Source: an uncultured Muribaculaceae bacterium (GTDB lineage: Bacteria; Bacteroidota; Bacteroidia; Bacteroidales; Muribaculaceae). From it: a stretch of 35,478 bases of DNA. This document shows positions 7,981-17,800 of the stretch, piece by piece; the first letter of the stretch is position 1; the number at the start of each line of letters is the position of its first letter. The translations under genes were made by a program, and so were the position numbers. The notes beneath the pieces were generated by a model. That model worked only from the letters and a program-made list of their open reading frames with translations, was not told the DNA's origin and made no database searches. The stretch is from assembly GCA_904502025.1 (NCBI GenBank), contig CAJGDJ010000019.1, positions 1 through 35,478 of the forward strand, read 5' to 3'.

Positions 7981-8454
7981 TTATTTATTGATTAAAGCTA
8001 CCGCAAAAGCCGCAATGCCTTCGCCTCTACCTGTGAATCCAAGGTGCTCGGTTGTAGTGGCTTTTACCGACACGCAATCAACGTCGATTTTTAAGTCATC
8101 GGCGATGTTTTGTATCATTTGAGGAATATGTGGTAGCATTTTTGGAGCTTGAGCAGCAATTGTAACATCGACATTTCCTATCGAATATCCTTTTTCATTG
8201 AGTAATTCTTTTACTTTGCGTAATAGTACACGCGAGTCGGCTCCTTTATAAGTGGGGTCGGAGTCGGGGAAGTGATAACCGATGTCGCGCATTGATGCGG
8301 CACCTAATAGAGCATCGCATAGAGCGTGAAGTGCTACATCGGCGTCGCTGTGTCCGAGTAACCCTAAATGATAAGGTATTTTTACGCCACAAATCCAAAG
8401 ATCGCGACCTTCTACAAGTTTATGAACATCAATTCCTTGACCTATTCTAATCAT
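7981..8454 (-). CDS. ispF: 2-C-methyl-D-erythritol 2,4-cyclodiphosphate synthase
   Basis: IspF closes the cyclodiphosphate ring in the MEP pathway to isoprenoids; it is a zinc-dependent trimer. The 157-residue protein shows the metal site residues Asp9 and His11 (GIDVH) and His43 in GHSDADVALHALCDALLGA. The C-terminal signature TEHLGFTGRGEGIAA is present. Length and start are typical. It lies 11 bases after porV on the same strand and is probably co-transcribed with it. Transcription may end at the hairpin 7823-7849. Confidence 0.97.
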   Translation of the reverse strand: MIRIGQGIDVHKLVEGRDLWICGVKIPYHLGLLGHSDADVALHALCDALLGAASMRDIGYHFPDSDPTYKGADSRVLLRKVKELLNEKGYSIGNVDVTIAAQAPKMLPHIPQMIQNIADDLKIDVDCVSVKATTTEHLGFTGRGEGIAAFAVALINK

Positions 8455-8465
8455 AACGAATGGTA

Positions 8466-9683
8466 TTATTTGCCAATAAGTTCTTTAAGTCCGTCCATAT
8501 CAAATGCGAGTGTGAAACGGAGTGTTTGGTCAAGAGGCGAGGTTTGAGCAGTGGCAAGCATATATGATGCGTCAAGACGAATCACGTTTAGAGCAAATCC
8601 GGCACCCATTCCAAAGTATTGGCGATTGCCTTTATATTCATTTTCGTAGAAATAGCCTGCACGAAGGAAGAATTGTTGGTTGTAGTTATATTCGGCACCA
8701 ACCGATAGGGTAATTTCGCGCATTTCTTCTTTGAACCCACCGGGAGCATCGGCAAAAGATTTGAATATACCTGAAATTGATGACATGTTTTCCCAATCAA
8801 TAAGGGCGTTGTTGTAGGCTTCTTGTGCTTCGGGGTCAGAACCATATTCATCGGCAGTATAGTCGCTTTGACGAGGTTTTGTAGGGACTAGCAGTTTATT
8901 TGCATCAAATGAGATTGCAATATTATGATAATCGGCAACAGGGAATGCAAATGTAGTCCCAAGACGAAGATTTGCAGGGAGGAAAGCAGGGTCTTCGCCA
9001 TTATTATACGATATTTTAGAACCGATGTTTGAGATATTCCACCCCCACGACCATTGACATTCGTTGCGACCAATCACTGGGTAGGTAGTATAATATCCGG
9101 CTATGTCGGCTGCAAAGGCTGATGCACCCGATGTAGAGGTGCTTACATCTGATTCAGGAATAGACAGGTCGGAATAAATGTAACGGAATGCAACCCCCAT
9201 TGAGAATTTCTCGGATAATTTGCGAGAATAACCTAAGTCAACAGCCATTTCGTAGGGATTGATAGTTTGAGTGGCTACACCTGACGCATCATTCATATTT
9301 ACTTCTCCAAGAGAGAAATAGCGAAGAGACGCACTTAATGCTTGGTTGTCGTTGCGACCAATCTTCCAATACCCGGCCAAATTAGCAAGGAAAATATCGT
9401 TAACGAGTTTTCTTAACCAAGGAGTATAGCTCAAACCAATAGACCCTTTGCTATAAGCAAAAGCATATTTAGAAGGGTTCCAATATTGAGAGTTAACATC
9501 GGGGTCGGTTGATACACCAAGGTCGCCCATTGAAGCACCGCGAGCGTCGGGTGCGATGTTTAATGCTGCAACCCCGGTTTGTACCGGATTAAATTCATTT
9601 TTAGTTTCTTGTGCCAATGCAATTGGAGTAGATATTGCAATGGCTAACAGTCCTATTAATAGTGATTTTAATTTTTTGTTCAT
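8466..9683 (-). CDS. porV: type IX secretion system outer membrane protein PorV
   Basis: PorV (LptO) is an outer-membrane beta barrel that shuttles T9SS cargo from the translocon to the sortase PorU. The 405-residue protein has a signal peptide (about residues 1-24, ending ALA). It then has the family start with GVAALNIAPDARGASMGDLG, followed by SQYWNPSKYAF. Repeated amphipathic beta strands run to the C terminus, which ends LRFTLAFDMDGLKELIGK. It lies downstream of a porU homologue, the usual neighbour. Between them are a terminator and an inserted element, so porV probably has its own promoter, though none is obvious. Confidence 0.92.
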   Translation of the reverse strand: MNKKLKSLLIGLLAIAISTPIALAQETKNEFNPVQTGVAALNIAPDARGASMGDLGVSTDPDVNSQYWNPSKYAFAYSKGSIGLSYTPWLRKLVNDIFLANLAGYWKIGRNDNQALSASLRYFSLGEVNMNDASGVATQTINPYEMAVDLGYSRKLSEKFSMGVAFRYIYSDLSIPESDVSTSTSGASAFAADIAGYYTTYPVIGRNECQWSWGWNISNIGSKISYNNGEDPAFLPANLRLGTTFAFPVADYHNIAISFDANKLLVPTKPRQSDYTADEYGSDPEAQEAYNNALIDWENMSSISGIFKSFADAPGGFKEEMREITLSVGAEYNYNQQFFLRAGYFYENEYKGNRQYFGMGAGFALNVIRLDASYMLATAQTSPLDQTLRFTLAFDMDGLKELIGK

Positions 9684-9771
9684 ATCATTTTAGTATATAG
9701 CTAAATATATAAACTCAAAAAAGTGTGATTTATTGCTTATAGGCTGTTGTTTGTGATATTTTATAAAAAAT

Positions 9772-9805
9772 ATAGTCCTCTGAAGTTTTAGATTCAGAGG
9801 ACTAT
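9772..9805 (-). terminator. rho-independent terminator between porU and porV
   Basis: A perfect 13-base-pair stem (arms 9772-9784 and 9793-9805, core AGTCCTCTGAA/TTCAGAGGACT) has an eight-base loop. On the minus strand it is followed by an A/T-rich run containing TTTTTT. It is probably the native terminator of porU, now separated from that gene by the inserted element 9821-10022. Confidence 0.85.
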
Positions 9806-9820
9806 TATAAAGGAATAGCC

Positions 9821-10022
9821 TTAAGGGAATTTCTATAAATTCCACGAATTATAAACAATAGTTGTTGGGAACTGTTCTTTTGTGAGCTTTATGTTTTTCT
9901 TTGGCATCTTTTTGTCTTTGTTTCAATCGCATAGCTCGCTATGCTCATTCAACAAAAGAACAAAAATCAGCTCAAACAAAAATCATAATTCTGCACAAAG
10001 CAATTTATAGAAGTCCCCTTAA
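9821..10022. mobile_element. 202-bp MITE-like element with 21-bp terminal inverted repeats
   Basis: The ends are inverted repeats: 9821-9841 starts TTAAGGGAATTTCTATAA, and the reverse complement of 10002-10022 starts TTAAGGGGACTTCTATAA, with 19 of 21 positions identical. Inside, GTTCTTTTGT (9874-9883) pairs with ACAAAAGAAC (9952-9961), and the centre has a hairpin GCATAG-CTCG-CTATGC (9929-9944). There is no coding frame of note. The outermost TTAA on each side could be a duplicated target site or part of the repeat. It fills most of the 340-base gap between porV and porU and ends one base past the porU stop. Confidence 0.7.
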
Positions 10023-10023
10023 A

Positions 10024-13000
10024 TTATTTTATAACAATAACATCGATTTTGTCGGAACTGCCATATTGTTTGCCTCCGTTAAGAATAACATAGGCTTTGT
10101 AGTTTCCGTCGTTAACGAGATTATTGTCAGTGTCTTTTAAGTTCCATGTATATGGGAATGTGCAATCGTTTTTGGTAAACACTGTGTTTCCGTATGTGTC
10201 TTCAATTACAATTCGCCCTAATGGCTCAATCATGAAGTTGTGATTGATGTCGAATGTGGCTTCGGAGCGAACAGGTGTTTTATCTACTGTTAGTTCGACC
10301 TTTGCACTGCGATTGATTACAACAAACGATAATGTGTGGTTAGTGCGATTTCCTGAATTGTCATTAACGCTTAATGTTAATGTGTGATGCCCATCTTCAA
10401 TGCCGTTAAGGCTGAACGAAAGAGAGCTGCTACCATCGGCATTTGGAATGATGGCAGAACTAATTCCAGAGAATGATTTTTTTCCATCAAGAGAAAGGGT
10501 AGTGGATAGTCCAACGTTGCTTGTTGATGAGTTTAAGCCAGATTCATCTGGAGCAATTGTGGCATATAATGTGAAATCGCTCTCAACAATGTCGCCATTA
10601 TTGAATGTGGGCTCGTTGATATAGCACTGCTCTATGATTGGGGCAGTTTCATCTTTGATTGCTATTGTTTCATCGTATCCGGAGAGGGTTATAAAGTTGA
10701 AATATCCATTAGCACGTGTTGATTTGTCGTCGGTAATGGCAAAGTAAGAAATTCGATTTACAGAGTTGGGTCTTTGTGAAATCGGAGTAATTAATGTGGC
10801 AGAGAATTCTCCATTGGTTACCGGAACAGTAACTTCGGCAAGAAGATTTTCATCTAAAATTATGCCTAAACTATCTGATGAACGATACAAATCATCATAA
10901 ACAGGAGGAATGGTAATAACCGAGTCGTAGGGTACGAATATAGTATTTTTATTATTATCATTATACAATGAATGAATTTTAGGACCATCAAATATTGATA
11001 ATGTAACTGAGCCATTAAATGATTTTTGTATGTTGCCAGATTTATTTGTAATTTGTCCGGTGATTGTATTTTTTGTAAGGGGAGCTATTTTGTGAAAAAT
11101 AGAATCGGCATTTTCTTCAATTTCTACATTGTTGATAGATGATGTCGCAACTTTTAATGTAGGCTTGTAGATGGGGATAGCAGGGTCGCCTGCAAGGTTA
11201 TAACACATAGTGTTAACACCCAAAGTGCGATCGACGATTGCAGTTGCGGCTTTATTGCGAGCTCGACGAAATACGTCGCCAATTAAATCATTTCCATTCG
11301 CATTAAACAATTCACAAGTAAACGCTCTATTGATATATTGGTTGTGTTGCATATATACAGTGCGACTTGCCGCAACAACAGCAATGAACCCGCCATTTTC
11401 CTTATATAATGCAGCTTCAGCCATGCCTCCATCTTTACGGTCGAATGCAAATGCGTCGCAAGTGGCAAACATTGCAATAGGGGAGTGATTATAGTTGGTT
11501 TCGTTTATAGAACTAACGCTCCAAAGCTTTTTACCGGTAAAAGAAGATTCTCCCCCATGTCCGGCAAAGCTAAAGAAGCCTTGACCTTGTTTGAGAGCTT
11601 GAATAACTTTGTCGCGAGATTCGTATGCGTCATATTGAGAATATGGGTAAATAGGTATATAGGCACGAGTACAAGTAGTGGCTGGTGAAATTTTCAAAAT
11701 AGAATCGGCATTTTCTTCTTGTTGAATGATATGCCCAAAACTATCACCTTCGTCGGCAAGAATTACAGCACGATTGAATGTGGCTGTTGTTGGTGGATTT
11801 TGAAGGTATTTGATAATTTTGTTAGTTGCAGCTTGTGCATTAGTTGCAGTTTGAGCAGGAATACGTCCGATAGCAATGTGAACTTCATTGTTGTAGAAAT
11901 AGTCGGGGTCGAAATCGTCGTTAAGCATGCCGAAATAAGAGTCGCCACAAAATGCTTTTGCTGCACTACGTGCGTCTTCAACAGATTCGGCTTGGTAGGT
12001 AAGTAATCGATCTTCTTTAGGATATATTAAACCCCTATTATCCCAAGAGCCTTCGCCAAAAAGGAGTAAATATTTGAATTTAGATTTATTGCGGTCATAA
12101 AACATCTTCAAGAAACGGCGATACCCCATAGCAGAAGGTGTTCCAGAAGAAAATTCATTGAAGATTTGTTTTTGGTTAATCACTAAAACGTCCATTCCTT
12201 GGTAATCACGATGAGCCTGAGCTACTTGTTCAGCGTATGGTTGACACAGATTGTTGGTAATAATTACCATGTTAGGAACGTTGAGATTATGAAGATTTTG
12301 ATTCTCAACTTTCTCAACAAATTCTACTTGGTGTAATTTTTTCGTGGGGTCGAATGCTATCAAGCACGCATTGCCGGTAGAACTATATTTATATGTTTTG
12401 TCAAATGAACCAATGCTGTTTTTTGAACTTTCGTAATATATTAGGTCGTGTGGATAGATGTTTAGAGGATTTGTAACGTTCCACACTTGAAGGTTTTGAT
12501 TGCTATTGGTAATGGTAAAGTTTGTGTTTTGATTAACATCATAGAACGACATTCGCATTTGAGCTTCATTCTCAAAGTTATTTTGGCGACGATAGGCTAA
12601 AAAAGCATAGTCAATGGCAGCGTAAGAGGCATTTGCATTGGCTGGAAGATTGAAGTTGAATGAGTAGGTCGCATTGGCTGTATCTAATGGCGAAAAGCTT
12701 ATTTCCCCTGAGCTTGTGTAGAAATATATTGCTGATAATGAGCTGGGAAGGACTGCATTATGCTTGGCTTTTTTTATCAATGAATCGGGGTGGTTAAACT
12801 CCACGTTTAGAGAAGTATATGCAGGAACCTTTGCGGCAAAGCTATATTTGAATGAATAATCAAAGTCGCTGATATATTGTTTTGTTGCATTAAATGAATA
12901 TGATTGGGGATTGTTGATTAGATTCTTGTCAAAGAAGAATGTTCCGGCTTGTCCGGGGTTCTCTTTTTCATTTTCAATATATATGATGTGGTTATGATAT

Positions 13001-13494
13001 TCTCTATTTAAGATGTTGCTAAGACTTACTTTTTGAGCATTGGGTAATTTAGAAACGTTTGATTCACAATCGCTCAGAAAATAATATCCGCATGAAGAAT
13101 ACATGTTGCGAATAATATTGATATTGATTTCGTCTTTGCCAAGATTTACTTTTAAGTCGGGTTCGCCATAAAAAGCAATTTTATTTTCACCATAATATAC
13201 CGGCTGAGCAGGAAGATCGTCGGGCTGAGTATTGTCAAAAATATTTTTTGTGAGCAGAGCTCCTCCATAACCATATACGCATACCTTTGAAGGGTCGCTG
13301 AAGCCCCATTCTCGTAGTTGGTCATGCGAAATCTCTTGCATACCCATTTCGCTAACTTTAATTTTAACCCAGTGTCCTGAACTGAGCTTTGAATTTGCGT
13401 TGTAGTATGATGCACTAAGGGCATTGGCAGTGCTTATACAAGAGATTGCAATAACGCATGCAAAAATCGATTTGTAGATATGTCGTAATATCAT
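10024..13494 (-). CDS. porU: type IX secretion system sortase PorU (peptidase family C25)
   Basis: PorU cleaves the C-terminal sorting domain of T9SS cargo at the cell surface and links the protein to A-LPS. The 1156-residue protein has a signal peptide (about 1-25) and an N-terminal region with LREWGFSDPSKVCVYGYGG. The C25 catalytic domain shows His646 in FAGHGGESS and Cys679 in MFATCDAFAF. Beta-rich Ig-like domains follow, then a C-terminal module (TWNLKDTDNNLVNDGNYKAY) resembling a sorting domain. Its place just upstream of porV makes it the best candidate for the true PorU. A paralogue lies at 14809-18231. Its start follows the FAH-like gene by eight bases. Confidence 0.88.
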   Translation of the reverse strand: MILRHIYKSIFACVIAISCISTANALSASYYNANSKLSSGHWVKIKVSEMGMQEISHDQLREWGFSDPSKVCVYGYGGALLTKNIFDNTQPDDLPAQPVYYGENKIAFYGEPDLKVNLGKDEININIIRNMYSSCGYYFLSDCESNVSKLPNAQKVSLSNILNREYHNHIIYIENEKENPGQAGTFFFDKNLINNPQSYSFNATKQYISDFDYSFKYSFAAKVPAYTSLNVEFNHPDSLIKKAKHNAVLPSSLSAIYFYTSSGEISFSPLDTANATYSFNFNLPANANASYAAIDYAFLAYRRQNNFENEAQMRMSFYDVNQNTNFTITNSNQNLQVWNVTNPLNIYPHDLIYYESSKNSIGSFDKTYKYSSTGNACLIAFDPTKKLHQVEFVEKVENQNLHNLNVPNMVIITNNLCQPYAEQVAQAHRDYQGMDVLVINQKQIFNEFSSGTPSAMGYRRFLKMFYDRNKSKFKYLLLFGEGSWDNRGLIYPKEDRLLTYQAESVEDARSAAKAFCGDSYFGMLNDDFDPDYFYNNEVHIAIGRIPAQTATNAQAATNKIIKYLQNPPTTATFNRAVILADEGDSFGHIIQQEENADSILKISPATTCTRAYIPIYPYSQYDAYESRDKVIQALKQGQGFFSFAGHGGESSFTGKKLWSVSSINETNYNHSPIAMFATCDAFAFDRKDGGMAEAALYKENGGFIAVVAASRTVYMQHNQYINRAFTCELFNANGNDLIGDVFRRARNKAATAIVDRTLGVNTMCYNLAGDPAIPIYKPTLKVATSSINNVEIEENADSIFHKIAPLTKNTITGQITNKSGNIQKSFNGSVTLSIFDGPKIHSLYNDNNKNTIFVPYDSVITIPPVYDDLYRSSDSLGIILDENLLAEVTVPVTNGEFSATLITPISQRPNSVNRISYFAITDDKSTRANGYFNFITLSGYDETIAIKDETAPIIEQCYINEPTFNNGDIVESDFTLYATIAPDESGLNSSTSNVGLSTTLSLDGKKSFSGISSAIIPNADGSSSLSFSLNGIEDGHHTLTLSVNDNSGNRTNHTLSFVVINRSAKVELTVDKTPVRSEATFDINHNFMIEPLGRIVIEDTYGNTVFTKNDCTFPYTWNLKDTDNNLVNDGNYKAYVILNGGKQYGSSDKIDVIVIK

Positions 13495-13502
13495 AATTGT
13501 AT

Positions 13503-14069
13503 TTATTTAAATTTTAGTCTAATGTTATGAGAGTTATTTATGTTGCCGTCAATAATCGTATTGATGATTATATCGTCATTTATAGGAAGCGATGCCGGAG
13601 CAATTATATCTCCAATTTTTAGCGTGAGATATTTGCTCAAAAGGGCGATTGTTTCTTCTATAGCAAACTTGGAAATGTCAACAGAAAGCTCTTGACCCCC
13701 AATTTCAATCGAGATGTTTTTGTTGTTTTGGAATTGGTTGAGGTCGATCCATTCGCCAATTATGAACGCTCCGTCAAAAGCTGATGAGATGGCAGATGGA
13801 GCAACAGAGGCTTCAAAATCGAGAGGAATTGTGCAAACCGCCAAAGCTAATGCATCGATATATCGATGTGCAAATTTTGCAGCGATATTCTTCCCTAAAC
13901 GAGTTACGCGAAAAGCTATAGTAGCTTGATATTTCCATTTTTGAGAAAATCCCGGAATGAAGAATGGTTTCCCCTCGCGAATAATAGCCGAATCGGGAAT
14001 GATAGCTAAATGGTTGATTGCTTCATTTACCGATTGGTCGAGGGTTCTATTTATAGATAGGATTTTCAT
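13503..14069 (-). CDS. fumarylacetoacetate hydrolase-fold protein, probable pseudoenzyme
   Basis: The 188-residue protein aligns along its length with short FAH-family proteins of Bacteroidota: GKPFFIPGFS, RLGKNIAAKFAHRY, SSAFDGAFIIGEW and LTLKIGDIIAP. The family needs a metal site of two glutamates (ExE) and an aspartate. Here the ExE position reads QAT (in KWKYQATIAFRV) and the aspartate position in the following segment reads Cys (LAVCTIPLDF). The His/Glu dyad usual near the N terminus is also not evident (NRTLDQSVNEAI). It is probably non-catalytic. It overlaps rex by four bases and directly precedes porU, suggesting coupled expression. Confidence 0.7.
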   Translation of the reverse strand: MKILSINRTLDQSVNEAINHLAIIPDSAIIREGKPFFIPGFSQKWKYQATIAFRVTRLGKNIAAKFAHRYIDALALAVCTIPLDFEASVAPSAISSAFDGAFIIGEWIDLNQFQNNKNISIEIGGQELSVDISKFAIEETIALLSKYLTLKIGDIIAPASLPINDDIIINTIIDGNINNSHNIRLKFK

Positions 14070-14725
14070 TTTAATTGATGTTTCTGAATTTCAAGACGGT
14101 TGTACATAACAGCAAGATGTGAATATATTGAAGTGTTTTGAACAACGATGTTGTCGGATAATTTTATGCGTGAGGGGGTAAAGTTCCACAATGCTTTTAT
14201 GCCGTTGGCAACCATAAGATCGGCAATGTTTTGAGCTTGATCGACAGGAACGGCAATAATAGCTATCTCGGCATTAAGCGATTTGCGTTTATGCTCAAGG
14301 TCGGAAATATTGTAGATTGGAATTCCACAAATTTTATTGCCGATGATAGATGTGTTTATGTCAAATCCGGCAACAATGTTTAATCCATAACGCGAAAGCC
14401 CTGAATCTTGCATAAGTGCCCCACCTAAACTACCTACGCCTATAATTATAGCGTTGTGGACTTCTTTGAAGCCAAGGAAATCTTGTAACACACATTCCAA
14501 TATTTTAACCTCATATCCAATTCGTGTTTTCCCTTTTATGTTGAGGCAAGAGAGGTCTTTTGCAATTTGTGAAGCATCAACGTTAAGGTCTTTTGCAATT
14601 TGAGTAGAAGAAACAAATTCGACATTTCGCAAAGAAAGCATGTTGACGTATGCTAAATACCAAGGAAGCCTCCTGAGTGTAGGCTCAGGAAGAATTTCTC
14701 GGGTATTGTTGCGAATATTGGTCAT
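14066..14725 (-). CDS. rex: redox-sensing transcriptional repressor Rex
   Basis: Rex is a homodimeric repressor that senses the NADH/NAD+ ratio. The N-terminal winged helix includes VSSTQIAKDLNVDASQIAKD, and the Rossmann domain includes IIIGVGSLGGAL. FTPSRIKL and the C-terminal swapped helix follow. I chose the ATG at 14725 (219 residues). The longer frame begins at a TTG at 14749 that lies inside the predicted -7 element, so it cannot be translated from that promoter. The stop overlaps the start of the FAH-like gene by four bases (ATGA). No clear Rex operator was found in front of it. Confidence 0.93.
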   Translation of the reverse strand: MTNIRNNTREILPEPTLRRLPWYLAYVNMLSLRNVEFVSSTQIAKDLNVDASQIAKDLSCLNIKGKTRIGYEVKILECVLQDFLGFKEVHNAIIIGVGSLGGALMQDSGLSRYGLNIVAGFDINTSIIGNKICGIPIYNISDLEHKRKSLNAEIAIIAVPVDQAQNIADLMVANGIKALWNFTPSRIKLSDNIVVQNTSIYSHLAVMYNRLEIQKHQLK

Positions 14726-14746
14726 TGCGTAATGGTGGTTTTGTGG

Positions 14747-14778
14747 CAAAATTACTAATAATTATACTTTTACGCAAA
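14747..14778 (-). promoter_or_regulatory. rex: promoter for rex and downstream T9SS genes
   Basis: On the minus strand TTTG (14775-14778), 20 bases and TAATTTTG (14747-14754) match the Bacteroidota consensus. Transcription would start near 14740, about 15 bases ahead of the chosen rex ATG. Since rex, the FAH-like gene and porU are tightly packed, this may drive all three. Confidence 0.7.
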
Positions 14779-14808
14779 TGGGAGTTGAAAAATCCTTATT
14801 CAATCAAG

Positions 14809-17800
14809 TTATTGAGAGGCAACGGCAAGGCGACGAGCCGAAGATGTATATTGTTGTCCATCGGTAGTGATTGATGCTTTATATACATATATGCCACGAT
14901 TAACACGGCGTCCGGCAAAGTCGCGAAGATCCCATGTCAAAGGAGAAGATATATACATGTCGCTCGGTCCTTCGCTACTGCTTTCCCACATAAGTCGTCC
15001 CATTAAATCATATACGCTAACAGTGATAGATGTAATGGCATCGGGACGGTCGTGTTTAATGTAAAAGTTAACATAGTCGTGAGCCGGATTCTCATCAGTG
15101 TAAACATCAAATACAATTGGAGCCACGCCGTTTTTAACTTGAACATCTATGCTTTGTTCGGTTGAGTTCCCCGAAGTATCCCAAACTTTCAATCTTAGAG
15201 TGTGTTGCCCATCGGATAGATTGTTTATTGGGTAATTGATTTTTCCTGAAGAATTTTCGCCAATCAAAGGGGTATAATATAAAGAAACGTCGGTATAATC
15301 TTTTTCGCCATCAACACGTAGTGTTATTTGATGTCCCACTCCGGCTGTAGAAAGGTTGATGCTTACATTGTCGGACACTTGGGCAATAAGCATTGGAGAT
15401 TCGTTTACAACACTTCCGTTCTCAAAACCTTCGTGGTTGAGATACATGTAATCGATTGTTGGAGCTATGGTGTCAAGATCGCTTGATTCATTGAAGCCAT
15501 AAACGAAGAAGTCGCGATTACAACCTATGGCTTCCATTTCATTGTCGGCTTGAGCATATAGGTTGAGTGTTGCCGGGCGATAGTTGTTGGCGATTTCAGT
15601 AGGCATTGAGATGTGGATAGAAAATTCCCCGTTTATAACCGAATCGCGACCGGCATAAAGTTTGTCGCCGTGTTCTTCAAATATCACTTCTTTTCCATCG
15701 TCTTTATTCGTATAGCCATGAGAAGTCGTACTTTTTTCGGCGTCGTAGAGAGTAGTATGGATAATTCCGTTGAAATTGGGAATGTCATTTCCGTAAATGT
15801 CGGTTATGCGACCTTTTATTACAGAGTTTTGTCGAGCTTGAATGATCGCTTCTTCGCCCTGTTCGACATAAGCTCCGTCAATTTCGACAATTTTAACCAA
15901 AAATGATGGAATGGAAAGACGCATAGCCGGGTCGCCCATTAAGGCAAATCGAAGTTTATTGCGATCTTGCATCTGGACTCCATTATTATATAGGTTGTTC
16001 TTTCCATTACGGAATATATCTCCTATAGTGAGACTATTGCCATTTTCATCGCGAGAGACAATGAATGGGGCTATTGCGTTAGAAAGATAACCGTTGTTGG
16101 CAATATATACAGGTCGCGAAGCACTTATTGCACCGATGATGCCTCCGTAATTGAGGTTAAACAAAACCTCAGCACCCGATGTGGCATTTGCGTCCCAACG
16201 AAGAAAATCGCACGTTGCGGCATAAAGGAATGGGTATTTTTTGAGGTAAAGGTTGCTCATCTCGGTATATGAGAATAATCCGTCGTGTGTCCACGAAGTA
16301 GTATTGGCATGTCCGATATAATTCCACCAAACAGTGCCTTCATTGAGCAATCTAAACATTTGGGCTTTGGCTTGGGGATATGAGTTTCCTTCACGAGTGT
16401 AGGCGTCTATATACAATTTATTATAAAGGAAGTCTTTTCCCGAACTATTTTGATTCATGCGAGAGAACATTGATTCAGATTGTTCCATGTGAACACCATT
16501 ATCCATGTCATCGGCAACCAAAAGAATGTTGTTTTTCCATTCGCCTTTAATAGAGTTGTTTACATAGCGATAGAGCTTATCTACGATTATTTTTGCGTCG
16601 GACGCATTGCGAACAGGCATACGACCCACCCCGATGCAATAGTAGTCGGCACCTAAATTTGCCCCGGAGTTGTCTTTAAGGAAGGCTAAAATGTCGTCGG
16701 TGCAGAAACTTTCGTTGTCATCAAGCCCTTTGTCGCTCTGCCACATAGGGATTGTCTTGTAGCCAAGAGCTTGCATGTCGCTTGTGAGGTGTTGGTTGTC
16801 AAATGTGCCTCGTCCAAAAAGTAATGCGTATTTTAATGGCGAAGAGTTTTGCTCGCCTCTATCCCAAAACATCTTTAGAAGTTTGCGAAGAGCATTAACG
16901 TCGGCAACCCCAGAACCAAATTCATTAAATACCAGGTCTTGATTTAATACAATAACTTTGAGGGAGTCGCTTGAATTGCGATGCAAGTCGGCAATGCGTT
17001 CAGCTTGGTCGTGCCAGTCGGCAACAGTGAATATAACCATGTCGGGAGAGTCAAGGGCATGGAGGTTTTGGTTAGGAATATTGCTCACGAATGTCGGAGA
17101 TGGGAGAGTGGCATTTTCGTCCCATGCAACATAGTTGCGAAGTCCGGTATATTCGTTTTGAAATGACGCACTATTTCCTGAAACATACGTTTTAAGAGCG
17201 TAAATTTGTTGAGGTTTCGTTACGTCCCACACATGGGTTGATTGGTTGGCTCCGGAAAGAGATATCAATGTGTTGTTAGAACGGAAATTTAGCATTCCGT
17301 TTAATAAATTTAATCTACGAGTGTAGTTAATAGTGATATAGTTAAGATTAGCCATCATTATGGTGGCTTGTGAAGATAAATTAATGCCTAAAATTAAATC
17401 GCTGTTGGAAATCTTAAACTTGTGTCGAGTTGTGGTTATGCGACCATGTATATAGGCACTTTCTGAACAGCCTTGAATTTTATCGTTAGAGTTTTTTTCG
17501 AGAGCAGTGCCATTGGCAGTGAAAGATAGAAGTGACGCCACTGATTTTGTCTTTGTGGCAAAGCTACATTCCAACCATACGTCTTCACTTGGAACGATGT
17601 CGGTCAATGAAAAATGAAAAGATTGTGAGGGGGTGTACTTGAAGTCTTCACCTAATAAAAGATGTCCTGTTTCTCCGTGATTTACAAGGTTCTTTTCGTG
17701 AAAAATGCTTTCGGTAAAAGTCGTTGTAGCATTGTTTAGGTCAGCATTGCTAACGTCTAATCCTATTGTAGAGATGGCGTTGGCGGTCAATGGCTCTCTG

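Noticed and set aside
9901..10140. 79-codon plus-strand open frame across the MITE-like element
   Set aside because: It runs across the terminal repeat into the antisense of porU and shows no protein features.
14726..14749. Longer rex frame starting at a TTG at 14749
   Set aside because: The TTG lies inside the predicted -7 element, so it would not be in the mRNA; the ATG at 14725 begins a normal Rex.
14720..14780. Rex operator (TTGTGAA-type palindrome) in front of rex
   Set aside because: Only a loose TTTTGCCACAAAA stretch is present; it is not a palindrome of the known kind.
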